Shown: piece by piece, positions 25,301 through 32,276 of the stretch | How the letters are laid out: every line of letters begins with the position of its first letter | Numbering within the stretch: position 1 is the first letter of the stretch | Assembly: GCA_003353795.1 (NCBI GenBank) | Contig: PIVY01000013.1 | Coordinates: 1-45,618, forward strand | Length of the DNA: 45,618 bases | Reading direction: 5' to 3' | Origin: a bacterium | Lineage (GTDB): Bacteria > Krumholzibacteriota > Krumholzibacteriia > LZORAL124-64-63 | Made by a program: the position numbers and the translations under genes | Notes under the pieces: generated by a model | What the model was told of the DNA's origin: nothing | Database searches by the model: none | What the model saw: the letters and a program-made list of their open reading frames with translations, nothing else

Positions 25301-25696
25301 GGCTGAGCCGGCGTAGACGTCGTCGTCGCGCTCCTGCACGTCGAGGACGCCGTCGGTGATGATCGGGTCGAATCCTCCGGACGGACGGGTGGCGTGCCAG
25401 ATCGCACTCAGATCGGGCGCGAGGAACAGGTCGTTCAGTGCGGGGAGCAGTCGCAGGTGACCGGATGCCGACTGGGCATCCCCCTCACCGATTCCCGTGC
25501 CGGAGTGGTCGCCGTCGAGGAAATGGTCCACCGAGGTCTCGGTGATGGTGGCGATGGCCGGCGGCAACGTGTCGCCGCTTGGCAGCTCGGCCAGGGCGGA
25601 CGGCTGCGCCAGCAACGAAGAGATCGCCAGTGCGGCGATCAGGGGGGCGTAGTCGCGCGGGCGTGTCGTGCCCACGCGGCGCAGGTGCGCATCCAT
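22367..25696 (-). CDS. large secreted LamG/Ig-repeat protein with FlgD-like tail
   Basis: A 1109-residue exported protein; ATG at 25696 follows a GGAGG site. A signal sequence lies near residues 15-36. Two copies of a concanavalin-like module (about 85-365 and 625-910) share ITDGVLDVQ, DVGF/NVGLM, W..YKIVW and LH/MHAAFYK segments. SbsA/Big_5-type Ig domains follow each (about 370-560 and 920-1010; e.g. PPTVVAAVPAPDADAVPVD, ATFNEPLHPATVDGKTV). Residues about 1020-1109 are a FlgD-like domain with PNVPNPFNPVTRVSFDL and DGRDEDGRTLPAGTYLVRME, the outer-surface sorting tail of FCB secreted proteins. No catalytic residues are recognised; binding to polysaccharide or other cells is an inference. Low identity of the two halves suggests an old duplication. 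Confidence 0.82.
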   Translation of the reverse strand: MDAHLRRVGTTRPRDYAPLIAALAISSLLAQPSALAELPSGDTLPPAIATITETSVDHFLDGDHSGTGIGEGDAQSASGHLRLLPALNDLFLAPDLSAIWHATRPSGGFDPIITDGVLDVQERDDDVYAGSAIESWTGFDPEVVLDTRTAIYPGSAFVNVGLMDETASPSQWAYFSTRGSGDGPIPTLYTSVRGADGQMENIPTTVTLGQWHDFKIVWAGDTVEFHVDGVLIDARTGVAFSEPLHAAYYKSSGSDSPLLVDWVRVTPHVVAAGQYVSIVLDAGLAAAPWTTVDWQGDLPAGSTVTVDTRTGETAVPDAGWSNWSVADGSLITSPAARYAQYRITLETPDASVSPVVDEVRISYTYPDAEPPTVVAAVPAPDADAVPVDATIMAVFSEALDAATVTAGSVVLSPGVTAAVSYDPDTFTATLAPTGPLNHGVTYEARITTAVTDLDGNPLAGDYIWTFTTAPVDLTPPTIVAAVPAAGDIDVVATRPITVTVDELLDPTTVTPASITVSPVGDSPLTASVAYDAATRRITITPQEALDRATPQEVRLTTTVADLAGNQLAEDLAWSFTTSYLDAADLTTDTDSEFAAATLTGLQVSEADNAPASGQVRLASIFEDRFDAAPLSDQWEVTNPEGHVPVITDGVLDVQARVGGDYSRSAIQSWDEWGPGVVLEARAMFVPGSGFIDVGFDANTISNPQYAWFSTDGSGNEGDDARLTARVREYDHTTVAIDIPAQYNQWHVYKIVWTVGRVEFYLDGAHVATHTDVLLTLPMHAAFYKTNDSDTPFYIDWIRVTPYTGSTGTLESPVLDAGLAGSRWRDLAWTGDEPLGTSVAFTTRTGESATPGAGWSVWSPVTANVVASPPGRYAQYRAALLSGDPMLSPVIDAVGLSHTTSVDLEPPAVTAAEPDQGTAGVAPGTLVRATFNEPLHPATVDGKTVTLTDVDGVPIAAAVSYSAATRTVTLDPESDLRGGNTYTAHLAASLADTAANRLATDLSWSFTILAEPGSEVPQPTMLHPNVPNPFNPVTRVSFDLGQSGSVLVRVFTIDGKFVRTLIRAELEGGRRYWKTWDGRDEDGRTLPAGTYLVRMETGAGVQTSKMMLVR

Positions 25697-25818
25697 GCGG
25701 AAACCTCCGGGCTCGTTCCATCTCGCCTCGGATCGACGGCCGTATCTCCGGCCTCAGAATTCCGTACGAAAGTCTCCTCATTCCGTACCATCTGTCAACC
25801 CCGGAGGCCGGGCGTCGG

Positions 25819-25848
25819 GCCGCCGGGCGCTCGACAGCGCCCGACGGC
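25819..25848 (-). terminator. hairpin after the C25-like peptidase gene
   Basis: Core stem GGGCGCT / AGCGCCC (25825-25831, 25836-25842) with a 4-base loop, extended outward by about four more pairs around one mismatch. It starts 12 bases after the stop at 25860 on the minus strand. No T-run. Confidence 0.45.
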
Positions 25849-25859
25849 TCGACCGTACG

Positions 25860-28800
25860 TCATTTCAGGAGAGTCAGTTTGCGCGAGAAGACCTCGTCGC
25901 CGGTCACGAGGCGGTAGAGGTAGGTTCCCGAGGGCAATCCGCGCCCATCGTCGCCGCGGCCGTCCCAGAGCACGGTGTGGCGTCCCGAGGCCAGGTCGCC
26001 GCTGATCAGGCGCGCCAGGCGCCGCCCGGTGAGGTCGAACACCGCCAGGTCGACGCGGGTGCCGCGGGCCAGGGCGAATTCGATGCGGGTGCTCGGGTTG
26101 AACGGGTTGGGGTGATTCTGGGCCAGGGTGGTGGCCAGCGGCACCTGGTCCGTGCCGGAGGTGCCGTCCACGATCAGGGTCACCGGAACGATGATCGGCG
26201 GCCCGGCGTTGTGATCCACCCTCAGGATCTGATAGTACGAACCCTCGACCAGGCCGGTGGCGTCGAAGTGCAGCGCGTGCTGGGCGGTGTTGCCGGCGAT
26301 CACCTCGCCAGCCATGGCGTCGAGGGCGAGCCAGCTCAGGTCGTTCTGGATGGTGAACGGAGCGGTGCTCGCGTCGGTCACCAGCGCGTTGTCGAGGGAG
26401 GTGACCCGCACGAGGCACTGGCCGCTCACCGGCTCGGTGACGATCCAGGAAACGAAGCCGTCGGCGCTCGGCACCGAGGCGGCGATCACGTCCCAGGTCG
26501 CGCCGTCGTCGCGCGAGAGTTCCACGGAGAGATCGGTGACGTCGGGGGAGTTCTCCCAGGTCACCTGCCGCTCTTCGCCCAGCGACCAGAACTCGCCGCC
26601 GTCGGGGGACAGGATGTTCAGCAGGTTGCCGTCGGCGCTGAGGTGGATGGTGCCGGTGAGGTCGTGGGGAGGCGCGCCGTAGACGTCGCCATTCATGGTC
26701 CACGGCAAATCGAGGTCGCCCATGCCGTAGTCGACCTGGATGGTGAAGGTGCCCACGGCGGTCTGGTACTGGTTGATCATGTCGGCGCCCTGGCCGACCC
26801 AGTGCGCGTCGGCGCCGTCGCCGGCGCCGTCCTGCCAGAACAGGGAGTGGGTGCCGTCGAAGAGGTCGGTGCCGCCGATCAGGTTCACGCCCTCGGGCAG
26901 CTCGATGAGGAAGGCCTCGATCCATTCGTTGTCGGGGCTGCCGTTGTAGAGGGTCACCTGGATGTCGAGGGGTTCGCCGGGCAGGAAGCCGGTCTGGTCC
27001 ACCGACACGGTGCAACCGGTCATGTCCTTGGCGCCGGGCTGACCCACGACCGGGTCGACCTGGACGATCTCGTACATCAGCGGCGTTCCCAGTTCGCCGT
27101 CGTTGGCCACGTACAGTGTGTGGTCCTGCTGACCGCCCACGGGCAGGGTGACCTCGAGAACGCCCGGCGAGACCTCGCAGGTGATGGGCTCGCGGCGGCC
27201 CTTGGGAACGTAGGTGATGGCCATGCCGCCGTGAGGCGCCACACCGCCAGGCGGCTCGGTGGCGTAGTACGAATAGCAGACGCCGTCGGTGCCGCCGGGG
27301 CTCTGGATGCCCAGGGTGGCGTAGTTGCGCTCGTGGTCGTTGTTGTCCACGTCCAGGTACTGGCAGACGATGATGCCGTCGAGGCTGAGCGTGGGGTAGT
27401 GGGCCGGGTCGAGCAGGATGAGCTGACACGTCTGCACGCCTTCGAGCAGGTTGGGCATGCGGCTCCACTGCACGATGTAGCGATTCTCGGCGGCGTCGTA
27501 CCAGTGGTAGACCTTTCCGCTGGCCACCAGGCGCAGGTCGTCCCAGAACACGGCGATCATGGCGTCGGGGCTGCCGGCCGCGGGGACGTTCCAGTTGCGC
27601 CAGAAGGGAATGGCCTCCTCGTCGAACGATACCCAGCCGTTGGAGCAGACGGTCAGGGTCGCAAACTCCTGGCCGTAGTAGCGGAACGGGAAGGGTAGGT
27701 CGACCAGTTCCACGTCGTCCTGCTCGTAGGAAAAGTCGCTGAGGCCCACGAGCGTGCCCGGGCCGCCACGATCGGGGTCGATCTCCACCCAGTCGAAGGC
27801 GCGGGTCTCGGCGTAACCGACGTCACCGTCGTCGAAGGCATAGTAGCCGTAGGCGTCGGGGCCGGTGGGGTCGACCGCGGTGCGCGTGCCCACCGGTACG
27901 GAAAAGTCCATGCGCCTGCGCATTCCGTCCGCGTCCTCGAGCACCAGGGTCAGCGGCACCGAGGACCCGTCGACCATGTCGGCGGCGAAGGTGACGGCGA
28001 AGGTGTCGCCGGCGTTGTCGGCCTGTCCGCCCACGGGGATCGCGCCGTAGCTGCCGGTGGAATCGGTGAGGGTGACCCAGAGGCTGCGGGTGCGCAGCCA
28101 GGCCTGGGACGCGCCCATGGGCAGGCTGCCGTCGTTGCTCACGGCCACGATAATTTCGGTGCTTACGCCCGGTCCGGCCGCGCCGGCCGAGTAGATGGGG
28201 TCGGCGGGGGCGAGGTCGCTGCCCGCCACGGTGAGCACGAGCTGCGACTCCCAGGTGCCGGTCGCACTCGAGACCACGACGCCCAGCTGGCAGACCGCGC
28301 CGTCGGGCGCGTTGGGCGCCACGACGACTTGTGCGGGCACGGCGCCGGTGGCCGTGGCGCCGGACACGATGGTTCCGAAGTCCACCGACCCGGCCGTCAC
28401 CGTGAGCCAGGCGCTGCGGCTGGTGACCGTGGCGGTGACCTGGTCGGCGGTCTGCTGGCCCAGGTTGCGCAGGGTGAGCGTCAGGCCCAGGTTCTCGGCC
28501 GGGACCGCTACGCCGTCGCCGTCGAGCTCGAAGGCGTCGAGCGCCACCCAGTGATCCTGGTCGGCCACCGTCAGGAAGCCGCGGTAGGGAATCAGGCCGT
28601 GGCCGGAGACGGTCAGATGGAGCTGGCTCGCGGTGACGCCTTCCATGGGGAGCAGCACCTGGCCCGCGTCGTCGGTGATCAGGGTGCTGCGCCAGCCGTC
28701 GTTGGCCACGGCGGCCACGTGGGCGCCGACGACGGGCACGCCGCCGGCCATGACGGTGACCGGCACGGACCCGGCGCCCAGGGGCACGGCGCTCGGGTAG

Positions 28801-30530
28801 CTGACTTCGAGTTCGCTCGGCACGCCCAACCAGATGTCGGTGGCCGGGTCGCCCATGAGACTGTTCCAGGTGGACCAGATCTCCACGACGTTCGGCTCGT
28901 TGACGCCGTAGTTGCGGAAGAGCTCCAGGCGCGAGCGGGTCATGGCCGCGCCCTGCCGGTGGTCGGTGCCGTGCAGGAGGCCCTCGAATACCCCGTAGAA
29001 GAAGCAGTTGTTATAGCGGGTGTGGGTGCCCGAGGTGGCTGTGCCCACGGCGCCGATGGAGCCGCCGTTCGGGGCGCGCAGCAGTGCCTCGCTGCGGCAG
29101 TTGGTATCCACGAGGAAGCTGCCCGTGTCGCAGGTGGGAAAGATGGAGAAGGGCAGCATGCCGCCGTTGGAGAGGATCGAGGCGTGGCCGGAATTGAAGC
29201 CGCTCATGCCATAGAAACCGCGGTAGCCGAACACGCTGCGACCGGCGTCGATCTCCGCGATCATCTGGTCGAGGAAGTTGCCGCTGAAGATGGTGTAGAC
29301 CCGCTCGTAATCCACGGCGTAGAGCTGGTCGGCCAGCCAGCGGGCGCAGAAGACCGTGGACATGCCGCTGTCCTCGGGATCGCCGACCACCAGGCCGCGC
29401 TCGAACCAGTCGGTGCTGGCGCGCGGAGGGTCGGTCTCGTAGGCCACGATCTTGGCCACGATGCCGTTGAGCTCCGAGATGTTGCGGCAGCTGAGGCGAC
29501 CGGCGTGGATGTCGGGCAGCTGGTCGGCGCCGTCGAGCAGGGTGTAGTAGTGGTCGCCCTCGCCCTGGTATCCCGACCGGCCCTCGCGCCAGGTGGGCAC
29601 GGCGAGCGAACCGTTGCCGTCGCCCACGAGGGTGACGAACTCCAACGGTGCCTCGAGGGTGTCGTAGAGGTTCTGCAGGTAGGCGAGGATCAGCTCGGGG
29701 GTGGGACCGGTCTCGTTGAGATCGGCAACGATTACCTTGTAGCCCTGCCGCTGGCGCCAGTCGACCAGGGGCGTCAGGGCTTCGCGCACCGAACTGATCG
29801 CCGGGATGATGGCGACCCAGGTGCCGTGGACGCCGCCGCCGCCATCGACGAGCATGGGGGTCTCGGGCCAGTTCAGCGCGGCGTCGGCGAGGAGGCGTTG
29901 CATGGCCGGCGAGACCCGGCCCGGGTCGGCCGTGCGGCCGTCGCTCCAGGTGAGCTGCACGTTGACGGTTTCGGCCACGGTGGCCGTGCGCGTGGCGGCG
30001 TCGTAGCTCACCGGGCGCACCATCACCGGCGCCACGGTGACCCCGCCCATGCGCGCGGGTTCGCCCACCGAGACCAGCTCGCGCTCGCAGCGGCCGCCGG
30101 CCGCATACCAGGCGGCGTCCACCACGGGCGCAGCCGCATCGCCGTCGCTCAGCGGTTGCCAGGGCTGGAGGTCCAGGCCCGTCAGCGCGTGCTTGCGGCC
30201 GGCCGTGGCCGTGGCCTGGAGCGAGGCGCCGTCGGGCACCACGATCAGGGTGGTCCACACCGGCAGCGCCGGCTGGCCGGGCTCGCCCTCGTGGGACCCG
30301 TCGACCAGGTCCAGCGCGGTCCACTGGCGCCCGGCCAGGGAAATCGTCTCGGCCTCCACCTGACCCAGCTCCAGACGCAGCTCGATCCCGGATTCGTCGG
30401 CGCGAACCATCGTGGCCGTCGTGGCGGCGGCGTCGGGCCGATCGGGGTCGAGGGGGCGCTGCGTGGGGGCAGCGAGGGCGGGCATGGCAATGAGGCACAG
30501 CAGGGCGAGCAGGAGCCGGCGGGACAGCAT
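25860..30530 (-). CDS. very large secreted C25-like (gingipain-type) protein
   Basis: A 1556-residue protein; ATG at 30530 follows CGGAG, and the signal peptide is about residues 1-21 (LLLALLCLIAMPALAAP). A propeptide-like N-terminus runs to about 235. The C25 domain (about 236-620) has WVAIIPAISSVREALTPLVD, YKVIVADLNETG and LVGDGNGSLAVPTW. C467 (FPTCDTGSF) is at the nucleophile position. The position of the catalytic His in gingipains (GHG) reads GYRGFYG (435-441), without His, so proteolysis is uncertain. Ig-like and PapD-like modules follow, then a beta segment with FPFRYYGQEF and VCSNGWVSFD, and a FlgD-like tail (NHPNPFNPSTRIEF) at about 1465-1556. Such tails direct secretion and surface attachment in FCB bacteria. 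Confidence 0.85.
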   Translation of the reverse strand: MLSRRLLLALLCLIAMPALAAPTQRPLDPDRPDAAATTATMVRADESGIELRLELGQVEAETISLAGRQWTALDLVDGSHEGEPGQPALPVWTTLIVVPDGASLQATATAGRKHALTGLDLQPWQPLSDGDAAAPVVDAAWYAAGGRCERELVSVGEPARMGGVTVAPVMVRPVSYDAATRTATVAETVNVQLTWSDGRTADPGRVSPAMQRLLADAALNWPETPMLVDGGGGVHGTWVAIIPAISSVREALTPLVDWRQRQGYKVIVADLNETGPTPELILAYLQNLYDTLEAPLEFVTLVGDGNGSLAVPTWREGRSGYQGEGDHYYTLLDGADQLPDIHAGRLSCRNISELNGIVAKIVAYETDPPRASTDWFERGLVVGDPEDSGMSTVFCARWLADQLYAVDYERVYTIFSGNFLDQMIAEIDAGRSVFGYRGFYGMSGFNSGHASILSNGGMLPFSIFPTCDTGSFLVDTNCRSEALLRAPNGGSIGAVGTATSGTHTRYNNCFFYGVFEGLLHGTDHRQGAAMTRSRLELFRNYGVNEPNVVEIWSTWNSLMGDPATDIWLGVPSELEVSYPSAVPLGAGSVPVTVMAGGVPVVGAHVAAVANDGWRSTLITDDAGQVLLPMEGVTASQLHLTVSGHGLIPYRGFLTVADQDHWVALDAFELDGDGVAVPAENLGLTLTLRNLGQQTADQVTATVTSRSAWLTVTAGSVDFGTIVSGATATGAVPAQVVVAPNAPDGAVCQLGVVVSSATGTWESQLVLTVAGSDLAPADPIYSAGAAGPGVSTEIIVAVSNDGSLPMGASQAWLRTRSLWVTLTDSTGSYGAIPVGGQADNAGDTFAVTFAADMVDGSSVPLTLVLEDADGMRRRMDFSVPVGTRTAVDPTGPDAYGYYAFDDGDVGYAETRAFDWVEIDPDRGGPGTLVGLSDFSYEQDDVELVDLPFPFRYYGQEFATLTVCSNGWVSFDEEAIPFWRNWNVPAAGSPDAMIAVFWDDLRLVASGKVYHWYDAAENRYIVQWSRMPNLLEGVQTCQLILLDPAHYPTLSLDGIIVCQYLDVDNNDHERNYATLGIQSPGGTDGVCYSYYATEPPGGVAPHGGMAITYVPKGRREPITCEVSPGVLEVTLPVGGQQDHTLYVANDGELGTPLMYEIVQVDPVVGQPGAKDMTGCTVSVDQTGFLPGEPLDIQVTLYNGSPDNEWIEAFLIELPEGVNLIGGTDLFDGTHSLFWQDGAGDGADAHWVGQGADMINQYQTAVGTFTIQVDYGMGDLDLPWTMNGDVYGAPPHDLTGTIHLSADGNLLNILSPDGGEFWSLGEERQVTWENSPDVTDLSVELSRDDGATWDVIAASVPSADGFVSWIVTEPVSGQCLVRVTSLDNALVTDASTAPFTIQNDLSWLALDAMAGEVIAGNTAQHALHFDATGLVEGSYYQILRVDHNAGPPIIVPVTLIVDGTSGTDQVPLATTLAQNHPNPFNPSTRIEFALARGTRVDLAVFDLTGRRLARLISGDLASGRHTVLWDGRGDDGRGLPSGTYLYRLVTGDEVFSRKLTLLK

Positions 30531-30628
30531 GGTGGCACTCCGGGACAGAGGGACTGGGGGACAGCGTCTTAATGATACCGAACTGGAGGGGGGCATTGAA
30601 AGGGGTATGGCGAATTCGCCGGGCCCGA

Positions 30629-30659
30629 TTGCACTTGCGTCGCCGATCGCCTACTTTTG
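30629..30659 (+). promoter_or_regulatory. predicted promoter of the rubrerythrin operon
   Basis: TTG (30629-30631), 20 bases, TACTTTTG (30652-30659). The second element is an exact match to the TAnnTTTG box of Bacteroidota promoters. The ATG at 30718 is 58 bases downstream. Confidence 0.5.
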
Positions 30660-30717
30660 GTCGCGGACGGCGCTGGGCGCGCCAGCAGGCCCTTCATCCG
30701 GAACATGGAGCAGGAAC

Positions 30718-31173
30718 ATGAGCGATTTCAGCACGGTCGACGAGATCCTCGACTACGCCATCGGCATGGAGCAGGCAGCTGTGGACCTCTACACGCAGAT
30801 CGCCGAGAAGGCGGGGACCGAAGTGGCGACGAAGGTCTTCCTGAGCTTCGCGGCCGAGGAACGTGGCCACAAGTCCAAGCTGGAAGCGGTGAAGGCCGGC
30901 AAGAAGTTCGCGGGCTCGGCCAAGGCCGTGCAGGATTTGAAGATCGCCGACTACGTCAACGATGTCGAGCTGTCCGAAACGCCCACCTACGAGGAGATCC
31001 TGATCTTCGCCATGAAGCAGGAGAAGCAGGCCTTCCGCATGTACACCGACCTGGCCGCGCGCTGCGAGCGCGACGACCTGCGCGAGCTGTTCCTGGTGCT
31101 GGCGCAGGAAGAGGCCAAGCACAAGCTGCGCTTCGAGGTCGAGTACGACGAGCACTGCCTGACGGAGAACTAG
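30718..31173 (+). CDS. rubrerythrin-like ferritin-fold protein
   Basis: A 151-residue four-helix protein with the full di-iron ligand set: E18, E48-x2-H51 (EERGH), E102 and E132-x2-H135 (EEAKH). There is no C-terminal rubredoxin [FeS] knot, so this is the short ferritin-like form. Members reduce hydrogen peroxide or store or handle iron, protecting against oxidants; electrons must come from another protein. ATG at 30718 has GGAGCAGG just upstream. It heads a likely operon with the STAS-like gene (8 bases downstream) and the DinB-like gene. The Bacteroidota-type promoter is at 30629. Confidence 0.87.
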   Translation: MSDFSTVDEILDYAIGMEQAAVDLYTQIAEKAGTEVATKVFLSFAAEERGHKSKLEAVKAGKKFAGSAKAVQDLKIADYVNDVELSETPTYEEILIFAMKQEKQAFRMYTDLAARCERDDLRELFLVLAQEEAKHKLRFEVEYDEHCLTEN

Positions 31174-31180
31174 GCTCGCG

Positions 31181-31591
31181 ATGACAATGATCCTGGTGGA
31201 ACTGGAGACGCCGCTGGCGGACGGACGCGCCGCATTCTTCGCGCTGCAAAACAAGACCGATCAGGTCGGCGTCGAGCGCGTGCCGTTGCCCGCTCCCGGG
31301 ACCGGCGCCGACGCCGACGCCGCCGAGCAGGTCGCCACGCTGGTGGAGGACGGCGCCGAGCAGGTCGTCGTGAGCCTCGACCGTCTCGCCGTTCCCGATG
31401 CCGACGCCGTGAGCCGGATCACCAGTTTCGTCTGGTCGGTGCTCGCGGCCGGTGCGCAGATCGTGGTCCTGGCCAGCGACCGCGACGTGGCCGACGTGGT
31501 GCGCCACTTCAAGATGGACCGCGCCTTCGCCATCTGCGGCAGCCTCGAGGAAGCCGTGGCCCGCTTGGCGTCCCTCGACGACGAAGGTTGA
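31181..31591 (+). CDS. STAS-domain-like protein
   Basis: A 136-residue cytoplasmic protein. The C-terminal half shows the STAS alternation: VVVSLDRLAVPDADAVSRI, then AAGAQIVVLASDRDVADVV, and AFAICGSLEEAVARL. These are the strands and helices of anti-anti-sigma factors. The usual DS(S/G) phospho-site is replaced by PDADAV, so phospho-switching of the RsbV kind is unlikely. The first 45 residues have no clear match. It sits between rubrerythrin and a DinB-like gene with very short gaps, suggesting a small stress-response operon. The assignment rests on pattern only. Confidence 0.55.
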   Translation: MTMILVELETPLADGRAAFFALQNKTDQVGVERVPLPAPGTGADADAAEQVATLVEDGAEQVVVSLDRLAVPDADAVSRITSFVWSVLAAGAQIVVLASDRDVADVVRHFKMDRAFAICGSLEEAVARLASLDDEG

Positions 31592-31596
31592 CCATC

Positions 31597-32178
31597 ATGG
31601 ACTCGCCGCGCTTCCCGTTTCTCGCCGATGCCGACCGCACCTTCACCGCGGCCACCGAACAGTTCGAATCCCTCGTCGCTTCCCTCGACGAGGATCGCGC
31701 CAACTGGTCGCCCGACGAGAAGACGTGGTCGGTCGCCGCCTGTATCGACCACCTCGCGACCACGTCGGAGACGTACTTCGTCCACCTCGATCCGGCCATC
31801 GAGAGAGGCCACGAGCGCGGGCTCGCGGGCGAGCAACCCTACGGCCGCGGCACCTGGGTGGGTCGACTGCTGCTGGGGACCCTGGATCCCGAGCGCGCCA
31901 AGTTCAAGGCGGTAGGTGCGCCCCGCGCATTCCGGCCGCAGCAGGGGACCATGGATTTCGCGGCGGTCTGCGACCGGTTCCGACAGGTCCAGCTGCACTG
32001 GCACACGCTGCTGCGCCGGGCCGATGGTCTCGCTCTCGGACGGATCACGCTGGCCACGCCGGTGTCGCGATTCCTCAAGCTGACTGCGGCCCAGGCCATC
32101 CTGCTGAACGTGTACCACGAGCCACGGCACCTCGCGCAGGCCGAGCGCCTGACCCGGTTGCCGCAGTTCCCCGCCTGA
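31597..32178 (+). CDS. DinB-like helical metal-binding protein
   Basis: A 193-residue four-helix-bundle protein of the DinB/YfiT kind. The three metal-ligand His positions are visible: H52 (ACIDHLA), H174 and H178 (YHEPRHLAQ). Family members bind Zn or Ni, and some act as thiol-dependent transferases; the exact reaction cannot be read here. I chose the ATG at 31597, about ten bases after GAAGG; an in-frame TTG nine bases upstream overlaps the stop of the preceding gene. Third gene of the rubrerythrin cluster. Confidence 0.8.
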   Translation: MDSPRFPFLADADRTFTAATEQFESLVASLDEDRANWSPDEKTWSVAACIDHLATTSETYFVHLDPAIERGHERGLAGEQPYGRGTWVGRLLLGTLDPERAKFKAVGAPRAFRPQQGTMDFAAVCDRFRQVQLHWHTLLRRADGLALGRITLATPVSRFLKLTAAQAILLNVYHEPRHLAQAERLTRLPQFPA

Positions 32179-32276
32179 CGATCGTTGCACTCCACGGCCG
32201 GTGGTGAGATGCTGTCACGAGAGCGATCTCGTCGGCCACCGCAGCACCGGAGCAACGCGATGCCGGGACTCCCATC

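Noticed and set aside
31588-31596. TTG start for the DinB-like protein
   Set aside because: It overlaps the previous stop, and the ATG nine bases later is better placed.
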